Part shown: piece by piece, positions 15,925 through 21,856 of the stretch | Numbering within the stretch: position 1 is the first letter of the stretch | How the letters are laid out: every line of letters starts with the position of its first letter | DNA from: an uncultured Clostridia bacterium | GTDB taxonomy: Bacteria > Bacillota > Clostridia > Christensenellales > Aristaeellaceae | Length of the DNA stretch: 21,856 bases | Reading direction: 5' to 3' | Assembly: GCA_904420265.1 (NCBI GenBank) | Contig: CAJFUU010000050.1 | Coordinates: 1 to 21,856, forward strand | Notes under the pieces: generated by a model | What the model was told of the DNA's origin: nothing | Seen by the model: only the letters and a program-made list of their open reading frames with translations | Databases searched by the model: none | Made by a program: the position numbers and the translations under genes

Positions 15925-15960
15925 GGCGGCCACGGCGGTTTCGCCCTGCGGCCGCCTTTT
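15925..15960 (+). promoter_or_regulatory. Leader hairpin followed by TTTT, possible attenuator
   Basis: In the oadB leader GGCGGCC (15925-15931) pairs with GGCCGCC (15950-15956), and an inner GGCG/CGCC stem lies at 15934-15945. TTTT follows at 15957-15960. This resembles a weak terminator placed before the gene. I see no alternative antiterminator stem or known riboswitch core. Confidence 0.4.
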
Positions 15961-15999
15961 CAAAGCGCCCGAAAAACACGTAAACCAAGGGGGATGTCT

Positions 16000-17100
16000 A
16001 TGGACTGGCTGTTGCAAAACATTCAGGGCATCACGTGGCAGATGATGGTTATGTGGGTGATCGGCGGCGCGCTGATCTTCCTGGCCATCAAGCGTGAAAT
16101 GGAACCGACGCTGCTTCTGCCGATGGGCCTGGGCGCGATTTTGGTGAACCTGCCCGAATGGGGCGCGCTCAAAGAGCTGAACATACTCTACGAGGCGGGC
16201 ATCGCCACGGAACTGTTCCCGCTGCTTCTGTTCATCGGCATCGGCGCGATGATCGACTTTGGCCCGTTGCTTTCCAACCCCAAGATGCTCTTGTGCGGCG
16301 CGGCGGCGCAGTTCGGTATCTTCTTTACATTCACGCTGGCGCGCCTGCTGGGCTTCACCCCGCAGGACGCAGCCTCCATTTCCATCATCGGCGCGGCGGA
16401 TGGCCCCACTTCCATCTTTGTGGCGCAGTATTATGGAACGCAGTTCCTCGGCGCCATCATCGTGGCCGCATATTCCTACATGGCCCTGGTGCCCATTGTG
16501 CAGCCGCCCTGCATCCGCCTGGTGACCACCAAGAAGGAACGCCTGATGCGGATGGAGTATAACCCGGCCAACATTTCGCGCACCACGCGCATACTCTTCC
16601 CCATTTTCGTCACCTTCATCGCCGGCATTGCCGCCCCCAAGAGCGTGGCGCTGGTTGGTTTCCTGATGTTTGGCAACCTGTTGCGCGAGTGTCTGGTGCT
16701 CGACTCCCTGTCTGAAACCGCGCAGAAGGTGCTGGCGAACCTGATCTCGCTGGTGCTGGGCCTGTCTGTGGCGCCGGTGATGACGGCGGACCGGTTCCTC
16801 AACATCAACACAATTATGATCCTCCTCCTCGGCCTGGTGGCGTTCTGCTTCGACACCATCGGCGGCGTATTCTTTGTGAAGTTCCTCAACCTTTTCCTCA
16901 AGAAGAAGATCAACCCCATGGTCGGCGCGGCGGGCATTTCCGCCTTCCCGATGTCCTCCCGCGTGGTGCACAAAATGGGCCTGAAGGAAGACCCGCAGAA
17001 CTTCCTGCTGATGCACGCGGCGGGCGCGAACGTGGCCGGGCAGATCGCTTCGGTCATCGCCGGCGGCATGATCATTTCCCTGATTCCGGTTTTGGCATAA
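16000..17100 (+). CDS. oadB: Sodium ion-translocating decarboxylase, beta subunit
   Basis: This 366-residue polytopic membrane protein belongs to the OadB/MmdB/GcdB family, which couples decarboxylation of carboxybiotin to sodium export. Conserved features are IGIGAMIDFGPLL, GAADGPTSIF with the ion-binding Asp134, and an NPMVGAAGISAFPMSSRV segment. In the latter Asn305, Gly309, Ser314 and Arg321 have the same spacing as the functional Asn373, Gly377, Ser382 and Arg389 of Klebsiella OadB. HAAGANVAGQIASVIAGG follows. The ATG at 16000 is chosen because AAGGGGG (15987-15993) lies six bases upstream; the ATG at 15994 would abut it. The next gene is its small partner. No carboxyltransferase (alpha) or biotin carrier lies nearby, so the specific substrate (oxaloacetate, methylmalonyl-CoA or glutaconyl-CoA) cannot be set. 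Confidence 0.94.
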   Translation: MDWLLQNIQGITWQMMVMWVIGGALIFLAIKREMEPTLLLPMGLGAILVNLPEWGALKELNILYEAGIATELFPLLLFIGIGAMIDFGPLLSNPKMLLCGAAAQFGIFFTFTLARLLGFTPQDAASISIIGAADGPTSIFVAQYYGTQFLGAIIVAAYSYMALVPIVQPPCIRLVTTKKERLMRMEYNPANISRTTRILFPIFVTFIAGIAAPKSVALVGFLMFGNLLRECLVLDSLSETAQKVLANLISLVLGLSVAPVMTADRFLNINTIMILLLGLVAFCFDTIGGVFFVKFLNLFLKKKINPMVGAAGISAFPMSSRVVHKMGLKEDPQNFLLMHAAGANVAGQIASVIAGGMIISLIPVLA

Positions 17101-17112
17101 GGAGGTACGTAT

Positions 17113-17430
17113 ATGGCTGCTATTGACGAACAGGCCTTGGTGGAGTCTTATGAAATGCAGCTCAGCGAGCAGCAGGAACAGTTGGATTCCCTCTCCGCGC
17201 AGGTGGAGGAGCAGGGGGCCTATCTGGAATCCCTTGGCATGGAAAGCGAAGAAGAAGCGCTGGCTTCGGAGGCCTCTTTTGAGCTCCGCATAGACTTCCA
17301 GGCCTTTGGAAACGCCTGGGGCGTTGTCCTGCAAGGCATGGTGGGTATCTTTGTGGTCATCGCCATCATCATGGCCATCGTGATGTTGCTCAACAAGATA
17401 ACCGGAAAGAAGAAAGAAAAAGAGGCGTAA
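17113..17430 (+). CDS. Small single-helix protein, likely OadG/MmdD-like decarboxylase subunit
   Basis: This 105-residue protein starts 12 bases after the oadB stop, with GGAGGT at 17101-17106. Residues about 5-58 are acidic and probably coiled (QLSEQQEQLDSLSAQVEEQ). A WGVVLQGMVGIFVVIAIIMAIVMLL membrane helix (about 69-93) and a lysine-rich tail end it. Gamma/delta subunits of sodium-pumping decarboxylases have a similar single helix with G-x-x-GIF before it, but usually close to the N terminus; the long acidic segment in front is unusual. Its position directly behind the beta subunit supports the role. The assignment is by context plus helix pattern. Confidence 0.72.
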   Translation: MAAIDEQALVESYEMQLSEQQEQLDSLSAQVEEQGAYLESLGMESEEEALASEASFELRIDFQAFGNAWGVVLQGMVGIFVVIAIIMAIVMLLNKITGKKKEKEA

Positions 17431-17480
17431 CGCCAACATGAAACCGGCCCGCAAGCGTATGCCTGCAGGCCTCAGCCTGT

Positions 17481-17506
17481 GCGGCGGGAGAAATTTCTCC
17501 CGCCGC
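17481..17506. terminator. 26-base perfect palindrome between convergent genes
   Basis: GCGGCGGGAGAAA is followed immediately by its exact reverse complement. As RNA it folds to an 11-base stem with a 4-base loop on either strand. It lies between the ends of the oadB operon (plus) and the collagen-like gene (minus), so a bidirectional terminator is the natural reading, although no long T run follows on either side. Confidence 0.75.
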
Positions 17507-17524
17507 GTTGCTTTGGTTATACGA

Positions 17525-19282
17525 TTATACAACCCTGTCGATCGCCAAAGATACCGAAGTGTTGGCGGCCGTATCGGTCAGGTTGAGGGCGCTCGAACTT
17601 GTGACGCGCACCACCGCGCCACGCTCGGCTACGAGCAGCGCCTGGCCGGAGAAGGTTGCGCTCTGGCCGGAATTTGCGCGTTTTACCGCCCGCACGACGC
17701 TGGAGAGCAGCGTTTGTTCGTTGGCCTGCAGGCGCAGCACCGTGTCAATCGACGCCTGCTCCGGCACATATACCGTATAGCGCAGCATATACGTGCCCGC
17801 CAGGCGGATGGTTACCGAATCTTCGCCGAGCGCGTAGTCGGCCTCGGGATCCGCCTGCAGCGTCGAAAGCAGGAGGCCGCCGCCCGTTTGCCGGTTGCGC
17901 AGGCTGCCGAGTTGGTAGGCAATTGCCGCGGAGGCGGCGCCGGCGGGGCCGGCAGGGCCAGTCGGGCCCGTGGGGCCGGCGGGGATGATAAAGTTGAGCA
18001 GTCCCTGAAGTTCGTCGCCGATGTCTTCGACGCTCGCTTCTGTTCCGGCTTCGCCGCTCTTGGTTGTTCCAATCACCATGCTGCGTCCGGCAATGCCAGC
18101 CGCTCCGGCAGGGCCCGTCGGACCGGTGGGGCCGGTCGGACCCGTGGGACCGGTGGGACCTTCTGCGCCAGTCGCGCCGGCCGCGCCCTCAGGACCCGTG
18201 GGACCGGTGGGCCCGGTCGGGCCTTCGTCGCCCTGGGTGCCCGCTGCGCCTTGGGGGCCGGTCGGACCCGTGGGACCCGTCGGGCCTTCGTCGCCCTGCG
18301 TGCCGGCCGTGCCTTGGGGGCCGGTTGGACCCGTCGGGCCTTCCGCGCCAGTCGCGCCGGCCGCGCCCTCAGGACCCGTGGGGCCGGTCGGGCCGGTCGG
18401 ACCCTCGTCGCCCTGGGCGCCCGCCGTTCCCTGGGGGCCGGTCGGACCTGTGGGACCCGTCGGGCCGGTCGGGCCTTCGTCGCCCTGGGCGCCCGCCGTT
18501 CCCTGGGGGCCGGTCGGACCCGTGGGACCCGTCGGACCGGTCGGGCCTTCCGCGCCGGTTGCACCTGTCGCGCCCGTGGGGCCGGTCGGACCGCCAGCGG
18601 GGCCAGTCGGGCCTTCAGGGCCGGTCGGGCCAGTGGGGCCAACGCCGCCAGCCGCGCCGGTCGGGCCGGTGGGACCCTCTGTGCCAGCGGGACCCGTCGC
18701 ACCCGTGGGGCCGGTCGGACCAGCAGAACCGGACGGACCGGTTGCGCCGGCGGGGCCAGTCGCGCCCGTCGGCCCGGTCGGGCCCGTTGCGCCCGCGGCG
18801 CCCGAGGGGCCGGTCGCGCCGGTGGGACCCGTTGCGCCGGTCGCACCCGTCGGGCCCATAACCGTCACCAAACTGTAATCCGCCGAAGTGCCGGGCGTAC
18901 CGGTGGGGTCGTTGACATCCGCTTGGTATAGGCTACCATTGTAAAATACCAAATCGCCCATTCTGTAGGACACGCCTTCGGTGAAGGGCTGAAGTGTTTC
19001 CAATCCCTGGCCGGTGGGGCCGGTCGGACCCGTCGGACCAGTGGGGCCCGTCGGGCCAGTGGGCCCTGTCGGGCCAATTGCGCCTGCCGCACCCGCAGAA
19101 CCAGACGGCCCGGTGGGGCCCGTCGCGCCGGTGGGACCAGTTGGACCCGTGGGGCCCGTCGGGCCAGTGGGCCCTGTCGGGCAGCAACAACCCTGGCAGG
19201 GACTGCACGTGCCTGGGCGGCAGTGGCTTGCCGCGCGTAGACCGCCGCCGGGATTTGTGATATAATATGAATCAGGAAGCAT
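17525..19282 (-). CDS. BclA-like collagen-repeat surface protein
   Basis: This 585-residue protein has a Cys-rich N-terminal stretch (to about 36, with CSPCQGCCC). A first Gly-Pro-Thr collagen block (about 37-88) leads to a non-collagen insert (about 90-138) with YRMGDLVFYNGSLYQA, like carbohydrate-binding modules of the CBM5/12 type. A long Gly-x-x block (about 140-397), a short break ending LLNFIIPAGPTG and a C-terminal beta-rich domain (about 450-585), as in BclA/TNF-like trimerising heads, follow. Such proteins form hair-like filaments on spores or cells in Firmicutes. I see no classical signal peptide, as in exosporium proteins. The ATG at 19282 follows AGGTGA at good distance; a GTG three codons upstream overlaps that site. 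Localisation is inferred. Confidence 0.88.
   Translation of the reverse strand: MLPDSYYITNPGGGLRAASHCRPGTCSPCQGCCCPTGPTGPTGPTGPTGPTGATGPTGPSGSAGAAGAIGPTGPTGPTGPTGPTGPTGPTGQGLETLQPFTEGVSYRMGDLVFYNGSLYQADVNDPTGTPGTSADYSLVTVMGPTGATGATGPTGATGPSGAAGATGPTGPTGATGPAGATGPSGSAGPTGPTGATGPAGTEGPTGPTGAAGGVGPTGPTGPEGPTGPAGGPTGPTGATGATGAEGPTGPTGPTGPTGPQGTAGAQGDEGPTGPTGPTGPTGPQGTAGAQGDEGPTGPTGPTGPEGAAGATGAEGPTGPTGPQGTAGTQGDEGPTGPTGPTGPQGAAGTQGDEGPTGPTGPTGPEGAAGATGAEGPTGPTGPTGPTGPTGPAGAAGIAGRSMVIGTTKSGEAGTEASVEDIGDELQGLLNFIIPAGPTGPTGPAGPAGAASAAIAYQLGSLRNRQTGGGLLLSTLQADPEADYALGEDSVTIRLAGTYMLRYTVYVPEQASIDTVLRLQANEQTLLSSVVRAVKRANSGQSATFSGQALLVAERGAVVRVTSSSALNLTDTAANTSVSLAIDRVV
18090..19190. repeat. Collagen-coding minisatellite
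   Basis: The Gly-x-x coding blocks are built from 9-base units (GGxCCGxTxGG-type on the plus strand). In the long block a higher-order module of about 20-24 residues (EGPTGPTGPTG..., then PQGTAGAQGD or PEGAAGATGA) recurs about seven times with minor changes. Such tracts change length readily by recombination and slippage. They also create a long spurious plus-strand frame of Gly-Pro-Val. Confidence 0.85.
19238..19266 (+). promoter_or_regulatory. Likely promoter of the metallophosphoesterase, inside the collagen gene start
   Basis: TAGACC (19238-19243), 17 bases and TATAAT (19261-19266), with TG at 19258-19259 making an extended -10. It lies within the first codons of the minus-strand collagen gene, so the transcript leader would run antisense across that gene's start codon and ribosome site. 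The TATAAT coincides with Tyr-Tyr-Ile codons, so chance is possible. Confidence 0.5.
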
Positions 19283-19358
19283 TGCTATCACCTCATATTC
19301 TCGCTTCCCTGCATCGTATGCCTTCGGGACGGGGTGTGTGCGGCAAGAGGAGGTCTGT

Positions 19359-20186
19359 ATGTCGAAGGGGTGGAAAATCGCGCTGTTTTTGCTGGCGGCG
19401 TTCGTATTGTTTCTGGTCTGCGCCTTCTGGAATGGCCTGATGCTGCGCTTTTACAGCGTGCATACTGGCAAATTGACAGAAGACGCGCGCCTGCGCTTGG
19501 CGCTTTTGACCGACCTGCACAGTTGCGTTTATGGGGAAAACCATCGCGATCTGCTTGATCTGGTCGTTGAGCAGCGGCCGGATGTCATCCTTCTCGGCGG
19601 CGATATCGTCGACGACGTCAATCCCCTGGAAGACGCGTTGACCTTTTTCGACGCCCTTTCTCAAACCGGCATCCCCGTCTACTACGTCTCCGGCAATCAC
19701 GATCGCTGGCGGCCGGACTTTGACAGCGTGTTGGAAACCATCAAAAGTTACGGAGTAACCATTTTGGAGGGCGAGACGCTGGCCTTTGATCTCCCCGCGG
19801 GCCGGGTCAACCTTTGCGGCATCCGCGAATACGCCAGCGCGGAAGCGTGCGCCGCGGCGCTGGAAACAGCTTTTGCCGGTCTGGATCCGAACGCCTACAA
19901 CATATTGCTGGCCCATCGGCCGGACTATATCGACCTCTACCGGCAGTACCCCTTCGATCTCGTGCTCTCCGGCCATACCCATGGCGGGCAGGCGCGCATT
20001 CCCCTGCTGGTCAACGGCCTCTTCGCGCCCAACCAAGGCTGGTTCCCCGAATATGCCGGCGGCCTTTACGAAGTTGGGGAGACGCATCTCGTCGTCAGCC
20101 GCGGCCTGTCCTACAATCCAAGATTGCCGCGCGTATTCAATCCCCCGGAAGTGGTGATTGTGGACGTGGCGGGCACGGCGCATTGA
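19359..20186 (+). CDS. Membrane-anchored metallophosphoesterase (YkuE-like)
   Basis: This 275-residue calcineurin-like phosphoesterase has an N-terminal membrane anchor (about 6-27). The five metal-binding motifs are in order: D52-x-H54 in TDLHS, GGD82, GNH114D, LAHRPD and SGH206TH208GGQ. The layout matches YkuE-type phosphodiesterases facing the outside of the membrane; substrates are unclear for most members, and lipid phosphoesters or teichoic-acid-related substrates have been suggested. The ATG at 19359 has AGGAGG five bases upstream. An earlier in-frame ATG at 19338 would sit before that site. It is transcribed away from the collagen gene with 76 bases between start codons. Catalytic residues appear complete. 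Confidence 0.92.
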   Translation: MSKGWKIALFLLAAFVLFLVCAFWNGLMLRFYSVHTGKLTEDARLRLALLTDLHSCVYGENHRDLLDLVVEQRPDVILLGGDIVDDVNPLEDALTFFDALSQTGIPVYYVSGNHDRWRPDFDSVLETIKSYGVTILEGETLAFDLPAGRVNLCGIREYASAEACAAALETAFAGLDPNAYNILLAHRPDYIDLYRQYPFDLVLSGHTHGGQARIPLLVNGLFAPNQGWFPEYAGGLYEVGETHLVVSRGLSYNPRLPRVFNPPEVVIVDVAGTAH

Positions 20187-20259
20187 TGCAGATATTGGCC
20201 TTTTCACCCGCCGCGGGGGATTCTGTGTCGAAAACCGCGCATTTTTAACGGCTTTGCGT

Positions 20260-20288
20260 TTGACAACGCGCACAGAGTGTGCTAAATT
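20260..20288 (+). promoter_or_regulatory. Promoter of pfp
   Basis: TTGACA (20260-20265), a 17-base spacer and TAAATT (20283-20288), with TG at 20280-20281 as extended -10. The gene start is 53 bases further on. Confidence 0.7.
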
Positions 20289-20299
20289 TTGATGTGTAT

Positions 20300-20309
20300 G
20301 GGTATACCC
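20300..20309. promoter_or_regulatory. Perfect palindrome GGGTATACCC at the pfp transcription start
   Basis: A 10-base perfect palindrome begins 12 bases after the -10 box, that is about +5 to +14 of the expected transcript. The position is typical of a repressor operator, but I do not recognise the motif. Chance cannot be excluded. Confidence 0.4.
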
Positions 20310-20340
20310 CACCGACATGCTTTTGAAAGGAATGATCCCT

Positions 20341-21588
20341 ATGTCTCAGCTTAAGGGCGCCTGCATCATCGGCCAGTCCGGCGGCCCGACCTCCGTTATC
20401 AACGCCAGCGCCTATGGCGCGATCAAGACCGCGTTGGAAAGCGATTGCATCACCAAGGTGCTCGGCGCGCGTCACGGCATCAAGGGCGTTCTGGACGACG
20501 ACCTCATCGACATGGGCAAGGAAGACCCCAAGGAACTGGAACTGATGAAGTACACTCCCTCCTCGGCGCTGGGCTCCTGCCGTTATAAGCTCAAGGACCC
20601 CGACGAGGACGATACCGACTACAAGCGCATCCTCGAAATCTTCAAAAAGTACGACGTCCGCTATTTCTTCTACAACGGCGGCAACGATTCGATGGATACC
20701 TGCAACAAAATTTCCAAGTATATGCTCAAAAACGGCTACGACTGCCGCGTGATGGGCATTCCCAAGACCATCGACAACGACCTGGCCGGCACCGATCACT
20801 GCCCGGGCTTCGCCTCCGCCGCCAAGTACATCGCCACCTCTGTGATGGAAGTGTACTGCGACGCGCATGTGTATGACACCGGCATGATCACCATTATTGA
20901 GTGCATGGGCCGTCACGCGGGTTGGCTGACCGCCGCCGCCGCGCTGGCGGGCGTGAAGGGCTGCGGCCCGGATCTCATCTACCTGCCGGAGGTAGACTTC
21001 GACCTGGACGATTTCACCGCCAAGGTCAAGGCCATCTACGAAAAGAACAAGAACTGCATCGTGGCCGTGTCTGAAGGCATTCACGACAAGGATGGCACCT
21101 TCATCGCCGAATACGCCAACAAGAACATGGCCAAGGATTCCTTCGGCCACGCCCAGTTGGGCGGCCTGGCGGCTTTCCTTGCCAACCACGTCAAGCAGGC
21201 TACCGGCGCCAAGGTGCGCGGCATCGAACTTTCGCTGTTGCAGCGTTGCGCGGCGCACTGCGCCTCCAAAACCGACATTGAGGAATCCTTCATGTCCGGC
21301 AAGGCCGCCGTGGACAATGCCGTGGCTGGCGTCACCGACAAGATGGTCGGCTTCGAACGCGAAATGGTGAACGGCAAGTACGCCTGCAAGGTCAAGCTGT
21401 TTGACCTCAATATCGTCGCCAACACCGAGAAGAAGGTTCCGCGCGAGTGGATCAACGCCGCTGGCGACGGCATCGAACAGGGCTTCATCGACTATGCCCT
21501 GCCGCTGATTCAGGGACAGACCGACATGGTCATCGAAGACGGCCTGCCGCGTTTTGTGCACCTCAAGAAAGTCAAGGCCGAGGCGTAA
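20341..21588 (+). CDS. pfp: 6-phosphofructokinase, pyrophosphate-dependent type
   Basis: The enzyme converts fructose 6-phosphate to fructose 1,6-bisphosphate in glycolysis, reversibly when pyrophosphate is the donor. The 415-residue protein has GQSGGPTSVINAS at the N terminus, GGNDS with Asp116, PKTIDND with Lys142, Asp145 and Asp147, and ECMGRHAGW. The Asp in GGNDS (Gly in ATP enzymes) and the Lys in PKTIDND are the residues that mark use of pyrophosphate instead of ATP. Size and motifs fit the PPi class found in many anaerobes. The ATG at 20341 has AAAGGA nine bases upstream; an earlier in-frame ATG at 20317 has none. It has its own promoter and is followed by a stem-loop. Donor specificity is inferred from these residues. 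Confidence 0.94.
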   Translation: MSQLKGACIIGQSGGPTSVINASAYGAIKTALESDCITKVLGARHGIKGVLDDDLIDMGKEDPKELELMKYTPSSALGSCRYKLKDPDEDDTDYKRILEIFKKYDVRYFFYNGGNDSMDTCNKISKYMLKNGYDCRVMGIPKTIDNDLAGTDHCPGFASAAKYIATSVMEVYCDAHVYDTGMITIIECMGRHAGWLTAAAALAGVKGCGPDLIYLPEVDFDLDDFTAKVKAIYEKNKNCIVAVSEGIHDKDGTFIAEYANKNMAKDSFGHAQLGGLAAFLANHVKQATGAKVRGIELSLLQRCAAHCASKTDIEESFMSGKAAVDNAVAGVTDKMVGFEREMVNGKYACKVKLFDLNIVANTEKKVPREWINAAGDGIEQGFIDYALPLIQGQTDMVIEDGLPRFVHLKKVKAEA

Positions 21589-21600
21589 ATCCTCCCCATG

Positions 21601-21628
21601 CAACAGGCCCCCGCTCGGGGGCCTGTTG
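21601..21628 (+). terminator. Terminator hairpin after pfp
   Basis: A perfect 12-base stem (21601-21612 with 21617-21628) around a 4-base loop starts 12 bases past the stop codon. It lacks a real T run (TGTATGTTG follows), so termination may be helped by other factors. The dispersed repeat begins at once behind it. Confidence 0.75.
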
Positions 21629-21631
21629 TGT

Positions 21632-21780
21632 ATGTTGACGAAATCAACAGTCTGCGAGGAAAGCCTGCGCCAAGGAAGCGCACTTGCAGGCTGGGGAACT
21701 TGCACAGGCGTATGCGACCGCAGGCTGCCGGCGCGGCTGAGGCGGGAAGCAGAAATTACCTCTGATTCCTTCTGGACAGT
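21632..21780. repeat. Dispersed repeat, copy 2
   Basis: Related to 9503-9660 with the same order of blocks: TGTTGA-CGAAA-TCAACA hairpin, GAAAGCCTGC, CCAAGGAAGCG, CACTTGCAGGC, GCGACCGCAGGCTG. In this copy the second stem is AGCCTGC (21662-21668) with GCAGGCT (21686-21692), and eight bases present in copy 1 are missing. A CCTGT/ACAGG stem (about 21783-21798) follows. The remaining sequence to 21856 is noncoding as far as I see. The right border may lie outside the window. Confidence 0.75.
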
Positions 21781-21856
21781 ACCCTGTTCAACGGACAGGG
21801 AAATAAAAGGCCTGTCGTAGAATAAGGATAGTTTACACGGTTTTGCCCCGAAATTC

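Noticed and set aside
18021..18878. Plus-strand Gly-Pro-Val repeat protein
   Set aside because: It is the reverse shadow of the collagen-coding minisatellite; the minus strand has the proper Gly-x-x protein with start site, insert and C-terminal head.

Overview
The window looks like a chromosomal stretch from a GC-rich, Gram-positive anaerobe of the Clostridia. The lineage is an inference from gene content, not from a marker gene. The clues are a pyrophosphate-type phosphofructokinase, a membrane beta subunit of a sodium-pumping decarboxylase, a BclA-like collagen protein of the kind found on spore surfaces, strong GGAGG ribosome sites, and TTGACA/TATAAT promoters. A Christensenellales-like gut organism is my best guess, at low confidence.

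Layout. 1-4658 (minus strand) is a compact operon read moxR-type ATPase, then DUF58 protein, then membrane transglutaminase. It diverges from 4851-8220 (plus), an operon of biotin ligase, bifunctional NAD(P)H-hydrate repair enzyme, an unrecognised 138-residue protein and a UPF0173 metallo-hydrolase. Two of the joints in that operon are 4-base ATGA overlaps, and it ends at a very strong intrinsic terminator (8252-8313). 8561-9064 encodes a small membrane-anchored protein behind an AT-rich, repeat-bearing leader. 9065-10145 has no convincing gene but holds repeats and hairpins. tmcAL (minus, 10146-11312) diverges from a thymidine kinase/GNAT acetyltransferase fusion (11564-12553), which overlaps a GtrA-family membrane protein.

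13018-14873 is a 1.85 kb gene desert that contains a tandem array of two alternating ~60-base palindromic units (about 13710-14400). Beside it is a secreted protein of five 49-residue repeats, each with two cysteines. It sits behind a perfect-consensus promoter but is broken by a single-base deletion. The plus strand then carries oadB plus a small single-helix subunit, facing the collagen-like gene (minus) across a 26-base perfect palindrome. The last part holds a membrane-anchored metallophosphoesterase and PPi-phosphofructokinase, followed by a terminator hairpin and a second copy of a dispersed repeat first seen at 9503-9660.

How the genes fit together: most are housekeeping (cofactor repair, biotin attachment, tRNA modification, nucleotide salvage, glycolysis). 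Biotin ligase and oadB are functionally linked in principle, because the decarboxylase needs a biotinylated carrier, but the carboxyltransferase and carrier subunits are not in the window. The most unusual items are the A/B tandem array, the secreted Cys-pair repeat protein and the kinase/acetyltransferase fusion.
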